Below are positions 14,929 through 23,567 of a stretch of 64,000 nt of DNA, in pieces (the first letter of the stretch is position 1; each line of letters starts with the position of its first letter). The translations under genes were made by a program, and so were the position numbers. This DNA is from Saccharibacillus sp. JS10 (GTDB lineage Bacteria > Bacillota > Bacilli > Paenibacillales > Paenibacillaceae): contig NZ_JANFNS010000002.1 in assembly GCF_024436065.1 (NCBI RefSeq), positions 496,001 to 560,000 on the forward strand, in the 5' to 3' direction. The notes beneath the pieces were generated by a model, which was not told the DNA's origin, searched no databases, and saw only the letters and a program-made list of their open reading frames with translations.

Positions 14929-15198
14929 ATGGCTTACAGACCGAAAGTGGTAGGTGTAGACAAGGCCGGAAGTAACGATAAAGACGGACTTTACGAATTC
15001 GTCGTTCATTTGGAAGATGGCACATTGTGCCGCGTCTTTTATAATCGGTTCCCGGAGTGGAAGTTAACGAACGTTAGCCGTCTGCTCAAGACACCTTGCC
15101 CAATCTGCCGTAAAGACTATATTTGCAATTGCTTCGAGAAGTTCAAAGTCGAACTGGACAGCCAATTGCAAGACGGAAAAATCGCACAATTACTGTAG
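14929..15198 (+). CDS. Small cysteine-containing hypothetical protein
   Basis: An 89-residue protein I do not recognise. It has a cysteine cluster in the second half (CPICRKDYICNCF, about residues 57-69), which could bind zinc, and no membrane segment. The N-terminal part is beta-like and acidic. ATG 14929 is chosen for CGGGTGA 7 bases upstream. An alternative ATG at 14908 adds 7 residues and has no clear ribosome binding site. A strong AGAAGGAG at 14878-14884 precedes a four-codon mini-frame at 14897 ending at 14911, whose stop overlaps the alternative start. It is monocistronic, ended by a terminator. Confidence 0.68.
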   Translation: MAYRPKVVGVDKAGSNDKDGLYEFVVHLEDGTLCRVFYNRFPEWKLTNVSRLLKTPCPICRKDYICNCFEKFKVELDSQLQDGKIAQLL

Positions 15199-15256
15199 GT
15201 GGACGGGCTGCCCGATTAGCATAAGCTTGAGGGAAGTTTTAACTCGCAACGTAACG

Positions 15257-15297
15257 AAAACAGACGACTGGAATCCTTCCGGGCGTCTGTTTTTTTA
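15257..15297 (+). terminator. Terminator
   Basis: AAAACAGACG/CGTCTGTTTT stem enclosing an inner GGAA/TTCC, followed by T. Confidence 0.85.
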
Positions 15298-15357
15298 TCA
15301 TTCAGGTCGGGTAAACAACACACATACCCAAGATTTGGATGAAGGAGGAAATCAGAC

Positions 15358-15798
15358 ATGAAATCACAACCAGATACTCTCACGCCCAATCACCCTATTG
15401 TTTTGATCGACGGCGTTTGCCATTTTTGCCAAGGTGCTGTTCGATTTATCGTCAAGCGCGATCCCGAAGGCGTATTTAACTTTGCTTCTTTGCAGTCTGA
15501 GCCGGGAGCTAGATTGTCTGGCGGACAAGGATTCGAAGAATCAGGAGAACCGAATACGCTCGTGCTTGTGGAGTCTGGTCGGAGAACGGTGAGATCCAGT
15601 GCAGCTTTGCGAATTGCGCGCCGACTTCGTTTTCCGTGGCCGCTGCTGTATGCGTTCATCATCATTCCGCGTCCTTTGCGAGATGCCGTGTATCGTTATA
15701 TCGCTCGCAATCGGTACAGATGGTTCGGTAAAGACGACGTATGTCCATTGCCGCCGCCGGGTGTGAGAGAGCGATTTTTAGATGGCGGGCAAGGTTGA
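15358..15798 (+). CDS. DCC-family thiol-disulfide oxidoreductase-like protein (DUF393)
   Basis: A 146-residue member of the DUF393/DCC family (YuxK-like in Bacillus). The signature DGVCHFC places a CxxC at Cys21-Cys24 after Asp18, followed by VRFIVKRDP and the FASLQSEPG segment typical of the family. A redox role is predicted from the CxxC, but no substrate is known. There is no signal peptide; the hydrophobic stretch around residues 90-105 (PWPLLYAFIIIP) is part of the family fold. A ribosome binding site GAAGGAGG precedes ATG 15358. It appears to be a single-gene unit. Confidence 0.85.
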   Translation: MKSQPDTLTPNHPIVLIDGVCHFCQGAVRFIVKRDPEGVFNFASLQSEPGARLSGGQGFEESGEPNTLVLVESGRRTVRSSAALRIARRLRFPWPLLYAFIIIPRPLRDAVYRYIARNRYRWFGKDDVCPLPPPGVRERFLDGGQG

Positions 15799-15828
15799 AG
15801 GATTCCAAAATTTTATAAAAAATGGGTC

Positions 15829-15857
15829 TTGCCTGCTTGCAAGCTCTATGCTATTGT
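15829..15857 (+). promoter_or_regulatory. Candidate promoter of the Tad-type pilus locus
   Basis: TTGCCT (15829-15834), a 17-base spacer and TATTGT (15852-15857). It would start a leader of about 100 bases before the first pilus gene. Confidence 0.6.
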
Positions 15858-15878
15858 GAAATTAAATTTACAACACAC

Positions 15879-15937
15879 AGCGGAAGCACCGCTCATGACT
15901 CGCCTAAAATAGGTGGGTTTGTGAGCGGTGCTTTTTT
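15879..15937 (+). promoter_or_regulatory. Possible transcription attenuator ahead of the pilus locus
   Basis: A long stem (AAGCACCGCTCA, 15884-15895, with TGAGCGGTGCTT) followed by T6 forms a complete terminator between the promoter and the first gene. A competing upstream hairpin (AGCGG 15879-15883 with CCGCT 15889-15893) would use the same left arm. That is the layout of a terminator/antiterminator switch. It could instead simply end a short transcript or readthrough from the gene upstream. Confidence 0.5.
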
Positions 15938-15967
15938 GTGTTTGCACAAGAGAGCGAGGGGTGAAAG

Positions 15968-17155
15968 ATGCGGAATTTGCAAATTGCGTTGGCGGTAGAA
16001 GACGAGCAGTATATTGAGCCTTTTCTGCTGTATGCGCGTACCGGAGAATTTGCTAAGCAAGTCAGCGTGAAAGCTTTTTCGAAAGTGGATACGTTTTTGA
16101 CCGCGATCGAAGAAGAACGGCCGGATTTTATCCTCGGCGAACCGAATTTTTTGTCGCCGTGGCTAGCCTTAGAAAGCAGTAAATCGATTCCGTGGGCGGT
16201 ACTTGGCGACGACGAAGAAAGTATTGCGCTGGGCGGCCCGGTATTGCTTCCTTTTCAACCTCTGAATTTATTGCTGACAGCCGTGATGGATTTAGCGGGA
16301 ACGTTGCAAGGGAACGCGGGAAGCGGTGCAAGATCAGGGGAGAATGCGGAAGTACTTGCCGTCTATTCGGCAGCGGCAGGAGCGGGGAAAACGACGACAG
16401 CTTTAAATTTGGCAAAACAATTAGGCGGGCAAGGGGTTCGCGTATTTTATCTGAATGTAGAAACGGTAGACAGCTCGGCTTCTTTTCGGAGCGGCAATGT
16501 TGCAAATCGCGAGCAGCAAGGCGGCTTACCTCAGCTGCTTTACGATATTCGCACGGCGAAAGAGCAAGGCAAAACTTGTCAGGCGCCGTTATCTCGCTAC
16601 GCTTCTTTTCAAGAAAGTATCAAATGTACGACCTTTCCGCCGCTTAAGCGACCGGATGAACTGCTCCAGATGGATGAAGCCGATACGACGGCATTGCTCG
16701 ATTATTTGGCGGCAAGCGGAATGTACGATCTGATCATAGCGGATACGGATGCCGAAAATCATGATCGCTGCAAAGCTTTGTTGGATCGAGCCGATCGGAT
16801 CTTATGGATCCTTGCCGATGATTTGCTACATATGACGAAAACCACGGGCTGGATGGAGTATTGGGAAACTCGTCAAAACCATCAATTTCACGTTTGGATA
16901 GCGAAAAGCCATTTTATCGTCAATCGGTACGGAGGTCGCTTAGAAAATAAGTTGCCAAGACCGGAAATTCGTCCCTCGGCATTTTTATCATACATTCCGT
17001 CATGGAAATATGTATCGAGAGAAGATGTATTGCTCGGATCACCGATTTTTCAGCGAGATATTTTGGCACTATGCGCACAGCTTCATATCGGGACAGACCG
17101 CAAGCAACCGCATAACGGAGCGCAGCTTGCTCAAGTTGCAGGTGGATGGCAATGA
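15968..17155 (+). CDS. TadZ/CpaE-like pilus assembly ATPase
   Basis: A 395-residue protein with an N-terminal receiver-like domain (residues about 1-115, without a clear phosphoacceptor triad). It is followed by a MinD/ParA-type P-loop domain with the deviant Walker A SAAAGAGKTT (about 134-143) and the helix TALNLAKQLG. This is the TadZ/CpaE arrangement, a localisation factor for Tad/Flp pilus machines. It is the first gene of the locus, 30 bases after the possible attenuator, with GAGGGGTG before its ATG. It overlaps the TadA-like gene by 4 bases. Confidence 0.82.
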   Translation: MRNLQIALAVEDEQYIEPFLLYARTGEFAKQVSVKAFSKVDTFLTAIEEERPDFILGEPNFLSPWLALESSKSIPWAVLGDDEESIALGGPVLLPFQPLNLLLTAVMDLAGTLQGNAGSGARSGENAEVLAVYSAAAGAGKTTTALNLAKQLGGQGVRVFYLNVETVDSSASFRSGNVANREQQGGLPQLLYDIRTAKEQGKTCQAPLSRYASFQESIKCTTFPPLKRPDELLQMDEADTTALLDYLAASGMYDLIIADTDAENHDRCKALLDRADRILWILADDLLHMTKTTGWMEYWETRQNHQFHVWIAKSHFIVNRYGGRLENKLPRPEIRPSAFLSYIPSWKYVSREDVLLGSPIFQRDILALCAQLHIGTDRKQPHNGAQLAQVAGGWQ

Positions 17156-18426
17156 GCCCATTACAGACAGAATCTTGGGAAGAAGAAATGTTTCGTACAA
17201 TACGCGCTGAAATTCGTTCGTCGCTCGATGTCACGCAGTCAGCCGATGATCTTCAGTTGATGGAACTGATCGAACGCAAAGTGCTGTCGGACATGCGAAT
17301 AAACTCAATGACATCCGGGGAAAAACGGAAATTGGTTCGGCGCGTCTATGATTCTTTTCGCGGGCTAGATATTTTGCAACCGCTCGTCGACGACAAAACC
17401 GTGACAGAAATTATGATCAACGGGCATACTGAGATTTTTATCGAACGAGAAGGTGAAGTCAGCCGTCTGCCGCAATCGTTCGAATCGCAAGAAAAGCTGG
17501 AAGATTTGGTGCAAACGATTGTATCGGGTGTGAACCGCGTCGTAAACGAATCTTCGCCGATTGTCGATGCGCGTCTCAAAGACGGTTCGCGGGTGAACGT
17601 CGTGCTGCCGCCGATTGCGCTCAAAGGTCCAACGCTGACGATTCGTAAATTCCCAGAAAAGCCGATGACGATGAATGATCTGGTGAAGCGCGGTGCGCTC
17701 GATCAAGAAGCGTCTGATTTTTTGAAAATCTTAGTGCGCAGTCGGTACAACATTTTTATAAGCGGCGGTACAGGATCGGGTAAAACGACTTTTCTCAATG
17801 CATTGTCGCAATATATTCCGCCGGATGAGCGGGTCATCACGATCGAAGATTCTGCGGAGCTTCAGATTGTCACGGTACCGAATTTGGTTTCATTAGAGAC
17901 ACGTAACGCGAATATCGAAGGCAAAGGCGAGATTTCGATCCGTGATCTGATTCGTTCTTCCTTGCGGATGCGTCCCAATCGGATCGTAGTCGGCGAAGTG
18001 CGCGGATCGGAAGCGCTGGATATGTTGCAAGCGATGAACACAGGGCACGACGGTTCACTCTCTACAGGTCACGCAAACAGTGCCAAAGATATGCTGAGCC
18101 GTCTGGAAACGATGGTACTTGGCGGAGCGGACCTTCCGGTAGAAGTTGTGCGTCAGCAGATTTCGTCGGCAATCGATTTGTTTGTCCATTTGTCGCGGCT
18201 TCGAGATCGTTCTCGGCGCGTGGTAGAGATCAGCGAAGTGATAGGAATGAAAAATGGACAAGTGGAGCTGAGGCAACTTTTTCGTTTCCAAGAAGAAGGG
18301 GAAAAAGACGGCAAAGTGATCGGACAGTTGAAACGAAGTGCAGAACCCATGCAGCATAGCGACAAATTAAGAGAAGCGGGCGCAGCCAACTGGCGACAAA
18401 TCGCCGGATTGCCTGAAGGGGGGTGA
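17152..18426 (+). CDS. TadA/CpaF-type secretion ATPase
   Basis: A 424-residue type II/IV secretion ATPase that powers pilus assembly at the inner face of the membrane. The Walker A GGTGSGKTT lies at about residues 205-213, the Asp box ITIEDSAEL follows, then the Walker B region IVVGEVRGSEALDML and the His box TGHDGSLSTGHANS. The N-terminal FRGLDILQPLVDDKTVTEIM is typical of CpaF. ATG 17152 is used (ATGA overlap with tadZ, GGTGG 6 bases upstream); the in-frame ATG 17146 would abut the ribosome binding site. Confidence 0.93.
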   Translation: MSPLQTESWEEEMFRTIRAEIRSSLDVTQSADDLQLMELIERKVLSDMRINSMTSGEKRKLVRRVYDSFRGLDILQPLVDDKTVTEIMINGHTEIFIEREGEVSRLPQSFESQEKLEDLVQTIVSGVNRVVNESSPIVDARLKDGSRVNVVLPPIALKGPTLTIRKFPEKPMTMNDLVKRGALDQEASDFLKILVRSRYNIFISGGTGSGKTTFLNALSQYIPPDERVITIEDSAELQIVTVPNLVSLETRNANIEGKGEISIRDLIRSSLRMRPNRIVVGEVRGSEALDMLQAMNTGHDGSLSTGHANSAKDMLSRLETMVLGGADLPVEVVRQQISSAIDLFVHLSRLRDRSRRVVEISEVIGMKNGQVELRQLFRFQEEGEKDGKVIGQLKRSAEPMQHSDKLREAGAANWRQIAGLPEGG

Positions 18427-18433
18427 ATCTTTA

Positions 18434-19273
18434 TTGCTGCGCATGAATGTAAACGAAGCAGGTGCAGTGAGTACCGAAGCGACGAAATCAAAGCAACCTC
18501 AAAGCTCTAACCAAGCGCCGAAAGACAAGTTGCAAGACTATGCGGCGTATCAGCTATCTGTCCACGAAAAGATTTGGAGTATTGTCGTCGTCGCAGCCTT
18601 GTTATTCGCTGTAGGAATGGTCTTCTACAAAATTTGGTTGCTTGCTTTGCTTTTAACGATTCCCGCCTACAAAGCGCCAAAGCTTTGGCAGAGTAGACAA
18701 ATCAATCGACAGCGTACTTTGCTCAAGCTTCATTTCAAGCAAGCGTTGTACTCGCTATCTTCTTCGATGTCGGCAGGACGCTCGGTCGAAAATGCGTTCC
18801 GGGAAGCCGCAAAAGATTTGGAGCTGCTCTATCCCGGCGGAAGCAGTGACATGATTCGGGAATTGGAAGTGATCACGACGCGGCTAGAGTATGGAGAACC
18901 GATCGAATCCGCATTGTTGAATTTTGGCAGTCGAGCGAAAGTCGAAGACATCGACAACTTTATCAACGTATTCGTCACCTGCAAGCGAACCGGCGGAGAT
19001 CTAATCGAAGTCATTCGGCGTACCTCGACGATCATCGGCGAGAAGATGGATATTCAGCAAGATATATCGGTTATGATTGCGCAAAAAAAATTCGAGTCGA
19101 ATATTTTGCTGGCAACGCCGTTTGTTTTTATCTTGTTTATGAATTTTTCCGCACCGGACTTTATGGCTCCGCTCTACGGCACGCCGCTAGGCATTATTTT
19201 GGCGAGTGTAGGTCTGGGTTTACTTGGGCTAAGTGCTTGGCTGATTCAACGTTTTATGAAGATTCAAATCTAA
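18434..19273 (+). CDS. TadB-like pilus inner-membrane protein
   Basis: A 279-residue type II secretion F-domain protein. Two membrane segments near the N-terminus (about 48-80) are followed by a cytosolic helical GspF domain (YSLSSSMSAGRSVENAFREA, then FVTCKRTGGDLIEVI) and two C-terminal membrane segments. This is the TadB platform arrangement. TTG 18434 fits the GGGGGGT at 18417-18423; an ATG at 18443 is too far from it. The first 35 residues are polar and Ser/Gln-rich. Confidence 0.85.
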   Translation: MLRMNVNEAGAVSTEATKSKQPQSSNQAPKDKLQDYAAYQLSVHEKIWSIVVVAALLFAVGMVFYKIWLLALLLTIPAYKAPKLWQSRQINRQRTLLKLHFKQALYSLSSSMSAGRSVENAFREAAKDLELLYPGGSSDMIRELEVITTRLEYGEPIESALLNFGSRAKVEDIDNFINVFVTCKRTGGDLIEVIRRTSTIIGEKMDIQQDISVMIAQKKFESNILLATPFVFILFMNFSAPDFMAPLYGTPLGIILASVGLGLLGLSAWLIQRFMKIQI

Positions 19274-19286
19274 ATGGGGTGGCAAG

Positions 19287-20165
19287 ATGATCGTGGTAGG
19301 GGTGTGTAGTCTTTTACTTGTCGTGGCTGTAGTCTTGTTCGGATTCGCAGCGACGAAGCGGACGAAAAATCATCAGCAAATCGCCGCACTTAAGATGGAT
19401 GGCATACGTCTAAGAAATTTATTGCCGTTCATGCTGGTGCTGATCGAGAAAATGCGGATCGCGGCAAGATTCCCGATCTTTTTTCACAAGCTTCAGTCGT
19501 CGGTACAACGCGGTGAAGGATTACGTGACAGCGCAGAACGCACGATGCTTTTTATGGCGCAAATGTTGCTGTATGCGATGCTGCTTCTTGTATTTGGATG
19601 TGTGATGGCGATCGTCAACGGAGGTTCACTGATATGGTTGGTGATCGGGCTAGGGCTCGCGATACTGCTTCCTTTTGCACTGATCAAAGATCTGGCATCT
19701 AAAGTGAAAGAACGCGAAGAAAAGATCTTGATGGAACTGCCGGAGATGCTGAATCAGATCGTGCTGCTCGTAGGTGCGGGGGAAACCGTGCAGCAGGCGA
19801 TTGTGCATTATGCGCAGCAAAAAGAAAGCAGTACCCATCCGCTGCACCGCGAACTGAACAAAATGTCGCAGCAGTGGCGAAGCGGAGATCCTTTTCACCA
19901 AGCTTTCGAGCAGTTTGGTAAACGCTGCGGTGTGCAGGAAGCCACAGTCTTCGTCACGACAGTGCTACTCAATCACAAACGAGGCGGCGGCGAATTTGCG
20001 ATGGCATTGCGAGAACTGTCTCGTTCGCTCTGGGAAAAGCGCAAAGCGTTAGGACGGATTCAAGGGGAGAAGGCTTCGTCGAAAATGGTATTTCCGATGG
20101 TGCTGATTTTGTTGGTGGTTATGCTCATGGTCGGTGGGCCGGCGATGATGATGATTCAGATGTAA
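19287..20165 (+). CDS. TadC-like pilus inner-membrane protein
   Basis: A 292-residue second GspF-domain membrane protein, the TadC partner of TadB. It has an N-terminal membrane anchor (MIVVGVCSLLLVVAVVLFGF), two central membrane segments (about 92-135), a helical domain (LPEMLNQIVLLVGAGETVQQ, then TTVLLNHKRGGGEFAMAL) and a C-terminal membrane segment. GGGGTGG lies before ATG 19287, 13 bases after tadB. The gene order tadZ-A-B-C is the canonical one. Confidence 0.85.
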   Translation: MIVVGVCSLLLVVAVVLFGFAATKRTKNHQQIAALKMDGIRLRNLLPFMLVLIEKMRIAARFPIFFHKLQSSVQRGEGLRDSAERTMLFMAQMLLYAMLLLVFGCVMAIVNGGSLIWLVIGLGLAILLPFALIKDLASKVKEREEKILMELPEMLNQIVLLVGAGETVQQAIVHYAQQKESSTHPLHRELNKMSQQWRSGDPFHQAFEQFGKRCGVQEATVFVTTVLLNHKRGGGEFAMALRELSRSLWEKRKALGRIQGEKASSKMVFPMVLILLVVMLMVGGPAMMMIQM

Positions 20166-20204
20166 ATGAAATCTATTTTATTCACAATACGAGGAGGAAC
20201 ACAT

Positions 20205-20420
20205 ATGTTACAAGCAATTGGGCAAAAGATCAAAGGCGTTTGGAAAGAAGAAGATGGGTTGGGGACTTTGGAAATCATTTTGATTATCGCGGTGACGGTT
20301 ATTATTGCCTTGATTTTCAAAAATCAAATTTCAACATTGATTAGTCGTTTGTTCGGAAAACTCGATGACCAAACAGATGGATTTTTCAAAGAAGTTGATC
20401 CTTCTAAAGCAGGCAAGTAA
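20205..20420 (+). CDS. Flp-like type IVb prepilin
   Basis: A 71-residue probable pilin subunit. The short basic leader ends at a glycine-containing processing region (EEDGLGTLEI), followed by a 20-residue hydrophobic helix (IILIIAVTVIIALIFKN) and a short polar tail. A Glu near position +5 of the mature protein is present, as in Flp pilins. ATG 20205 is set by the strong GAGGAGG at 20191-20197; a longer reading from 20166 includes that site. Processing would be by the prepilin peptidase encoded at 24559. Its strong ribosome binding site fits a major subunit. Confidence 0.82.
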   Translation: MLQAIGQKIKGVWKEEDGLGTLEIILIIAVTVIIALIFKNQISTLISRLFGKLDDQTDGFFKEVDPSKAGK

Positions 20421-20446
20421 AATTGAGCATCTTTTAGGAGAACCAG

Positions 20447-21160
20447 ATGAAAAACAACCATTCATCTCTCAAACCAACTTCTTTTTTACGTAGCTCACGC
20501 GGTAGCTTCACCATCGAATCTACATTCGTTTTCCCGATCATTATGCTGTGCGTCGTGATGATCTTGCTGCTTTGTTTGTACCTCTACCAAAGTGCGATGC
20601 TGGTCCAAGCTTCGGCGATCACTTCGGAACGCGCAGCTTATAGCTGGAATAACTCGCATAAAGATCCGAGTACGGGAAGCTTTGCCGAAGAAGGAGAAAC
20701 CGAAGATCTGTACTGGCGTCTGACCGAAGATCAGTTGGTTTCGGCTTTGTTTGGTGGGTTCAGCGAAGGCGGAGCCTCCCAGACAATTAATGTGCCGGAC
20801 GGTGGTGGCGAATCGCTAGGTGCAATTAAGATGGCGAACGCGGCAAAGCCGCTTCCGGCTGGAGTGAGCGGTACGATGACGAGCAAGCGCGGCATTTTGC
20901 ATCCGATTACGACCGTGTTGTACACGCCGCTCAATCTCGTTCCGATCCAGCGATTTGCTGGAGATCAGATGGGCGGTTCGCAGTATTCGACCGTCGTAGA
21001 GCCTGTCGAATTTATTCGCAACGTTGAACTTGTTCGGTATTACGTAGGCAAGTTCAAAGCGGACAAAGCTAAGCCTAGTGAAGAAAAAGGTGGAGAAGCC
21101 GTCGCGATGACGCCCCAAAATGCAGGAGTTCAACTAAGCAAAGTCGCGAAAAAGAAATAA
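20447..21160 (+). CDS. TadE-like pseudopilin, first copy
   Basis: A 237-residue protein with an N-terminal type IV pilin-like segment: GSFTIESTFVFPIIMLCVVM, with the conserved Glu followed by a long hydrophobic helix (about 22-50). The remaining about 185 residues are predicted outside the membrane, with Gly/Ser-rich and charged stretches and no domain that I recognise. The basic C-terminus ends in KKK. It is followed by a strong hairpin before the next gene. Its role as minor pilin or assembly factor is inferred from position and the N-terminal motif. Confidence 0.75.
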   Translation: MKNNHSSLKPTSFLRSSRGSFTIESTFVFPIIMLCVVMILLLCLYLYQSAMLVQASAITSERAAYSWNNSHKDPSTGSFAEEGETEDLYWRLTEDQLVSALFGGFSEGGASQTINVPDGGGESLGAIKMANAAKPLPAGVSGTMTSKRGILHPITTVLYTPLNLVPIQRFAGDQMGGSQYSTVVEPVEFIRNVELVRYYVGKFKADKAKPSEEKGGEAVAMTPQNAGVQLSKVAKKK

Positions 21161-21190
21161 CGGCAAAAGAAACATTGGAATAAGAAACAG

Positions 21191-21226
21191 AAGTCGGAAT
21201 GTACGATTGAGGAATCATTCCGACTT
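21191..21226 (+). repeat. Intercistronic stem-loop touching the next ribosome binding site
   Basis: A perfect 11-bp stem (AAGTCGGAATG with CATTCCGACTT) with an inner GATT/AATC. It is followed not by T but directly by GGGGGTGG, the ribosome binding site of the gene at 21239. It is not a terminator. Confidence 0.75.
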
Positions 21227-21238
21227 GGGGGTGGAACG

Positions 21239-23551
21239 TTGAAGATCAAGAAGATAAAGATTGGCGCACGAACTGATCATTTTTTTATACGCAAGTTTCC
21301 TTTTTGGAAAAATGAACGCGGTGCGATTACGATTTTTTTGAGTTTAATCTTAGCGGTTACGTTGGCTTTTGTCGCAATCTTTATTGATTATTCACGTATT
21401 TCAGCTTTAAAAGCCAAAACAGAACGCTTGGTACATGCAGCAACCCGTTCGGTGATGTCGGCTTATGTGCCGGAACTTCAGCGAAGTTATGGATTATTCG
21501 CGTATGGAGAAACCGATCCCTCTTTGATCTTTACCGGGGTATTGGAGCGAAGTCTGATCTACAAAGAACGGTCTGATGTGCTGCCGATTACCGATGCTAA
21601 GTTAGTTTCTTCGTCTGTCGAGCTAAGCCGCGAATTAGGCAGTTACGAAGTATTCAAAACGCAAATAAATGAAGAAATGAAATATAAAGCACCCGTTAAT
21701 TTTGCGCTCGAAGTCGTAGGACGTTTTAAACCGATGTCGCAAACGATGAAAGAAGCTTCGGGCGCCGTAGAAATACTTGAGAAATTACAAAAATTATACG
21801 ACAAGCGGGAAGCTGAACTCGATAAAATGGTCGATCTAATCAAAAAAGCAGGACAACGAACCGATGATTTGAAGCGAAATATCGGATCAAGTTCCAGCGG
21901 GCAGATTAGCGATATTCAAGATGTACCGCTTAGCGGTCATGTTGCGAATGCAACAGATATGGCAGCGCAGTATGACGATTACAAATTTCAAAAAGAACGA
22001 TTCTCTGCTGACGATACGCCGCCGGACAGTACTGCCGTTACCGACACCGAAGAATCCAATCCCGGATTTTTCGAGTCGATCCGTATGTCGATGAGAATTG
22101 CCGATTACGAATCCGGATCACAATCGGTAACTAGCCGGATGAATACCATTGTGAGTCGAGCTTTCCCGCCGCATAGTCGCGATTTGACGCAAGCCAAAGA
22201 ACATTTGAAAAAAGCGCAAGAGCTGAATACGCAGATCGAACAAGTGATTGCAGCGATCGGCGACCGAAGTGCGGATGCGGCATACGATCAGGTCAGCGGT
22301 TCAGATATTCCAGGGGCAGACGGAGGACCTTCCGGTAGCCCTAAAAGCGTGCAAGAAAACTTGGAGCAATTAGTACTCAAGCCTACGTTTTTTGGAAGTA
22401 TGAATACGCATATGCAGCATCAAGAAACAGACTTTATCTCCATGAAATCTAAAGTAGACGCACTTGAAGGGATACTGCCGCAAGCTTTTAGTGAACTGGG
22501 ACTCAGTACATATACGCTCAAAAGTTATGTCGCTTCAGCGGGTCAAGTCACTTCTTTTTATCATGAACGCTACGGAAGCGGTGGACGTACGATTCAAGTC
22601 ATCGAAAATCAATTAGCCGAACACCGAAAACATGATGAAGAGCGTAAACAACTTGAAAAAGACGCGAAAAATCAGCTTCAACAAGCAAATGAATTGATCG
22701 AATTTTTATCTAAATCCAAAGGTCATATCGAAGATTTCCAAAAAGTCGAAAGTTATTTCCAAGAAAATGTAAGTCTTAACGCATCACGCGTAGAAGCATC
22801 CAAAGCGGACAAACTTGAACAAGATGCGGCTGCGGTAAGCAAAGATTCGATGCAAAAAATGGATGGTTTTTTCGGGGGTATGTCGAGCATGCTTGATGCG
22901 ACTGGCGATCGGCTGCTGCAAAACGAATATGCTTCCGATCATTTTTCGAATTTTGATTTGTCTAAGATTGAAGCGCTGGCTAAACCTGGAGCAAAAATCG
23001 ACGGAGCCGTCGCAGCCGAGCTTCTGTCGATCAAAGAGCAAGAGTTAGAATATATTCTTTATGGATTTGGCGACCCTGGAGCGAACTTAGCAGCGGCTTA
23101 CGGAGAGATCTTCGCGATGCGCGTTGCGATTCGAACGATGGAAGCTTTAGTAGACCCGAAAATTCTGGCGTTAGGCAATCCGCTCGTGATTTTAGCAAAA
23201 GCCGTACTAGAAGGCTTGATTGTTGCGGTTGCCGATATGGCAAAACTTGCGACGCAAGGGCATGTCGAGTTGGCAAAAACGATCCCGATCAAGCTTACGT
23301 ACAAAGATCATCTTCGATTGTTTTTGTTCGCGCATCCGGGTAACGACAATCGGTTATCGCGAATGTTGGCGCTGATCCGGTTTGATACCGGCGTAAACCC
23401 TGACGACCACTACACGTATCTGTCTGGCGAAGCGGCGATTTCGATGCCAATCTGGTTTTTGCCGGGTGTCATGCACAGCTTAAATATAGGCGGAGATAGC
23501 GGTGTCGGTTCCGAATACACGGTCGATATCCAAGCGGACTATTCTTATTGA
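21239..23551 (+). CDS. Large TadG/DUF5702-like exported pilus-locus protein
   Basis: A 770-residue protein with an N-terminal signal/anchor of the Tad type: NERGAITIFLSLILAVTLAF (about residues 24-45), then IDYSRISALKAKTERLVHAATRS, as in TadG/DUF5702 proteins. A long extracellular region follows, rich in Gln/Glu/Lys and probably coiled coil (about residues 140-210 and 450-560). Near residues 600-700 are hydrophobic stretches (YGEIFAMRVAIRTMEALVDP, then VILAKAVLEGLIVAVADMA). The C-terminus is beta-rich. The start is TTG 21239 behind GGGGGTGG. Function is inferred from the locus only. Confidence 0.7.
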   Translation: MKIKKIKIGARTDHFFIRKFPFWKNERGAITIFLSLILAVTLAFVAIFIDYSRISALKAKTERLVHAATRSVMSAYVPELQRSYGLFAYGETDPSLIFTGVLERSLIYKERSDVLPITDAKLVSSSVELSRELGSYEVFKTQINEEMKYKAPVNFALEVVGRFKPMSQTMKEASGAVEILEKLQKLYDKREAELDKMVDLIKKAGQRTDDLKRNIGSSSSGQISDIQDVPLSGHVANATDMAAQYDDYKFQKERFSADDTPPDSTAVTDTEESNPGFFESIRMSMRIADYESGSQSVTSRMNTIVSRAFPPHSRDLTQAKEHLKKAQELNTQIEQVIAAIGDRSADAAYDQVSGSDIPGADGGPSGSPKSVQENLEQLVLKPTFFGSMNTHMQHQETDFISMKSKVDALEGILPQAFSELGLSTYTLKSYVASAGQVTSFYHERYGSGGRTIQVIENQLAEHRKHDEERKQLEKDAKNQLQQANELIEFLSKSKGHIEDFQKVESYFQENVSLNASRVEASKADKLEQDAAAVSKDSMQKMDGFFGGMSSMLDATGDRLLQNEYASDHFSNFDLSKIEALAKPGAKIDGAVAAELLSIKEQELEYILYGFGDPGANLAAAYGEIFAMRVAIRTMEALVDPKILALGNPLVILAKAVLEGLIVAVADMAKLATQGHVELAKTIPIKLTYKDHLRLFLFAHPGNDNRLSRMLALIRFDTGVNPDDHYTYLSGEAAISMPIWFLPGVMHSLNIGGDSGVGSEYTVDIQADYSY

Positions 23552-23567
23552 TTGACGGAGGCGGATC

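Noticed and set aside
15879-15937. Riboswitch of a known class before the pilus locus
   Set aside because: The conserved cores of c-di-GMP (GEMM), preQ1, glycine, TPP and SAM classes were not recognisable. Only a terminator/antiterminator layout can be supported.
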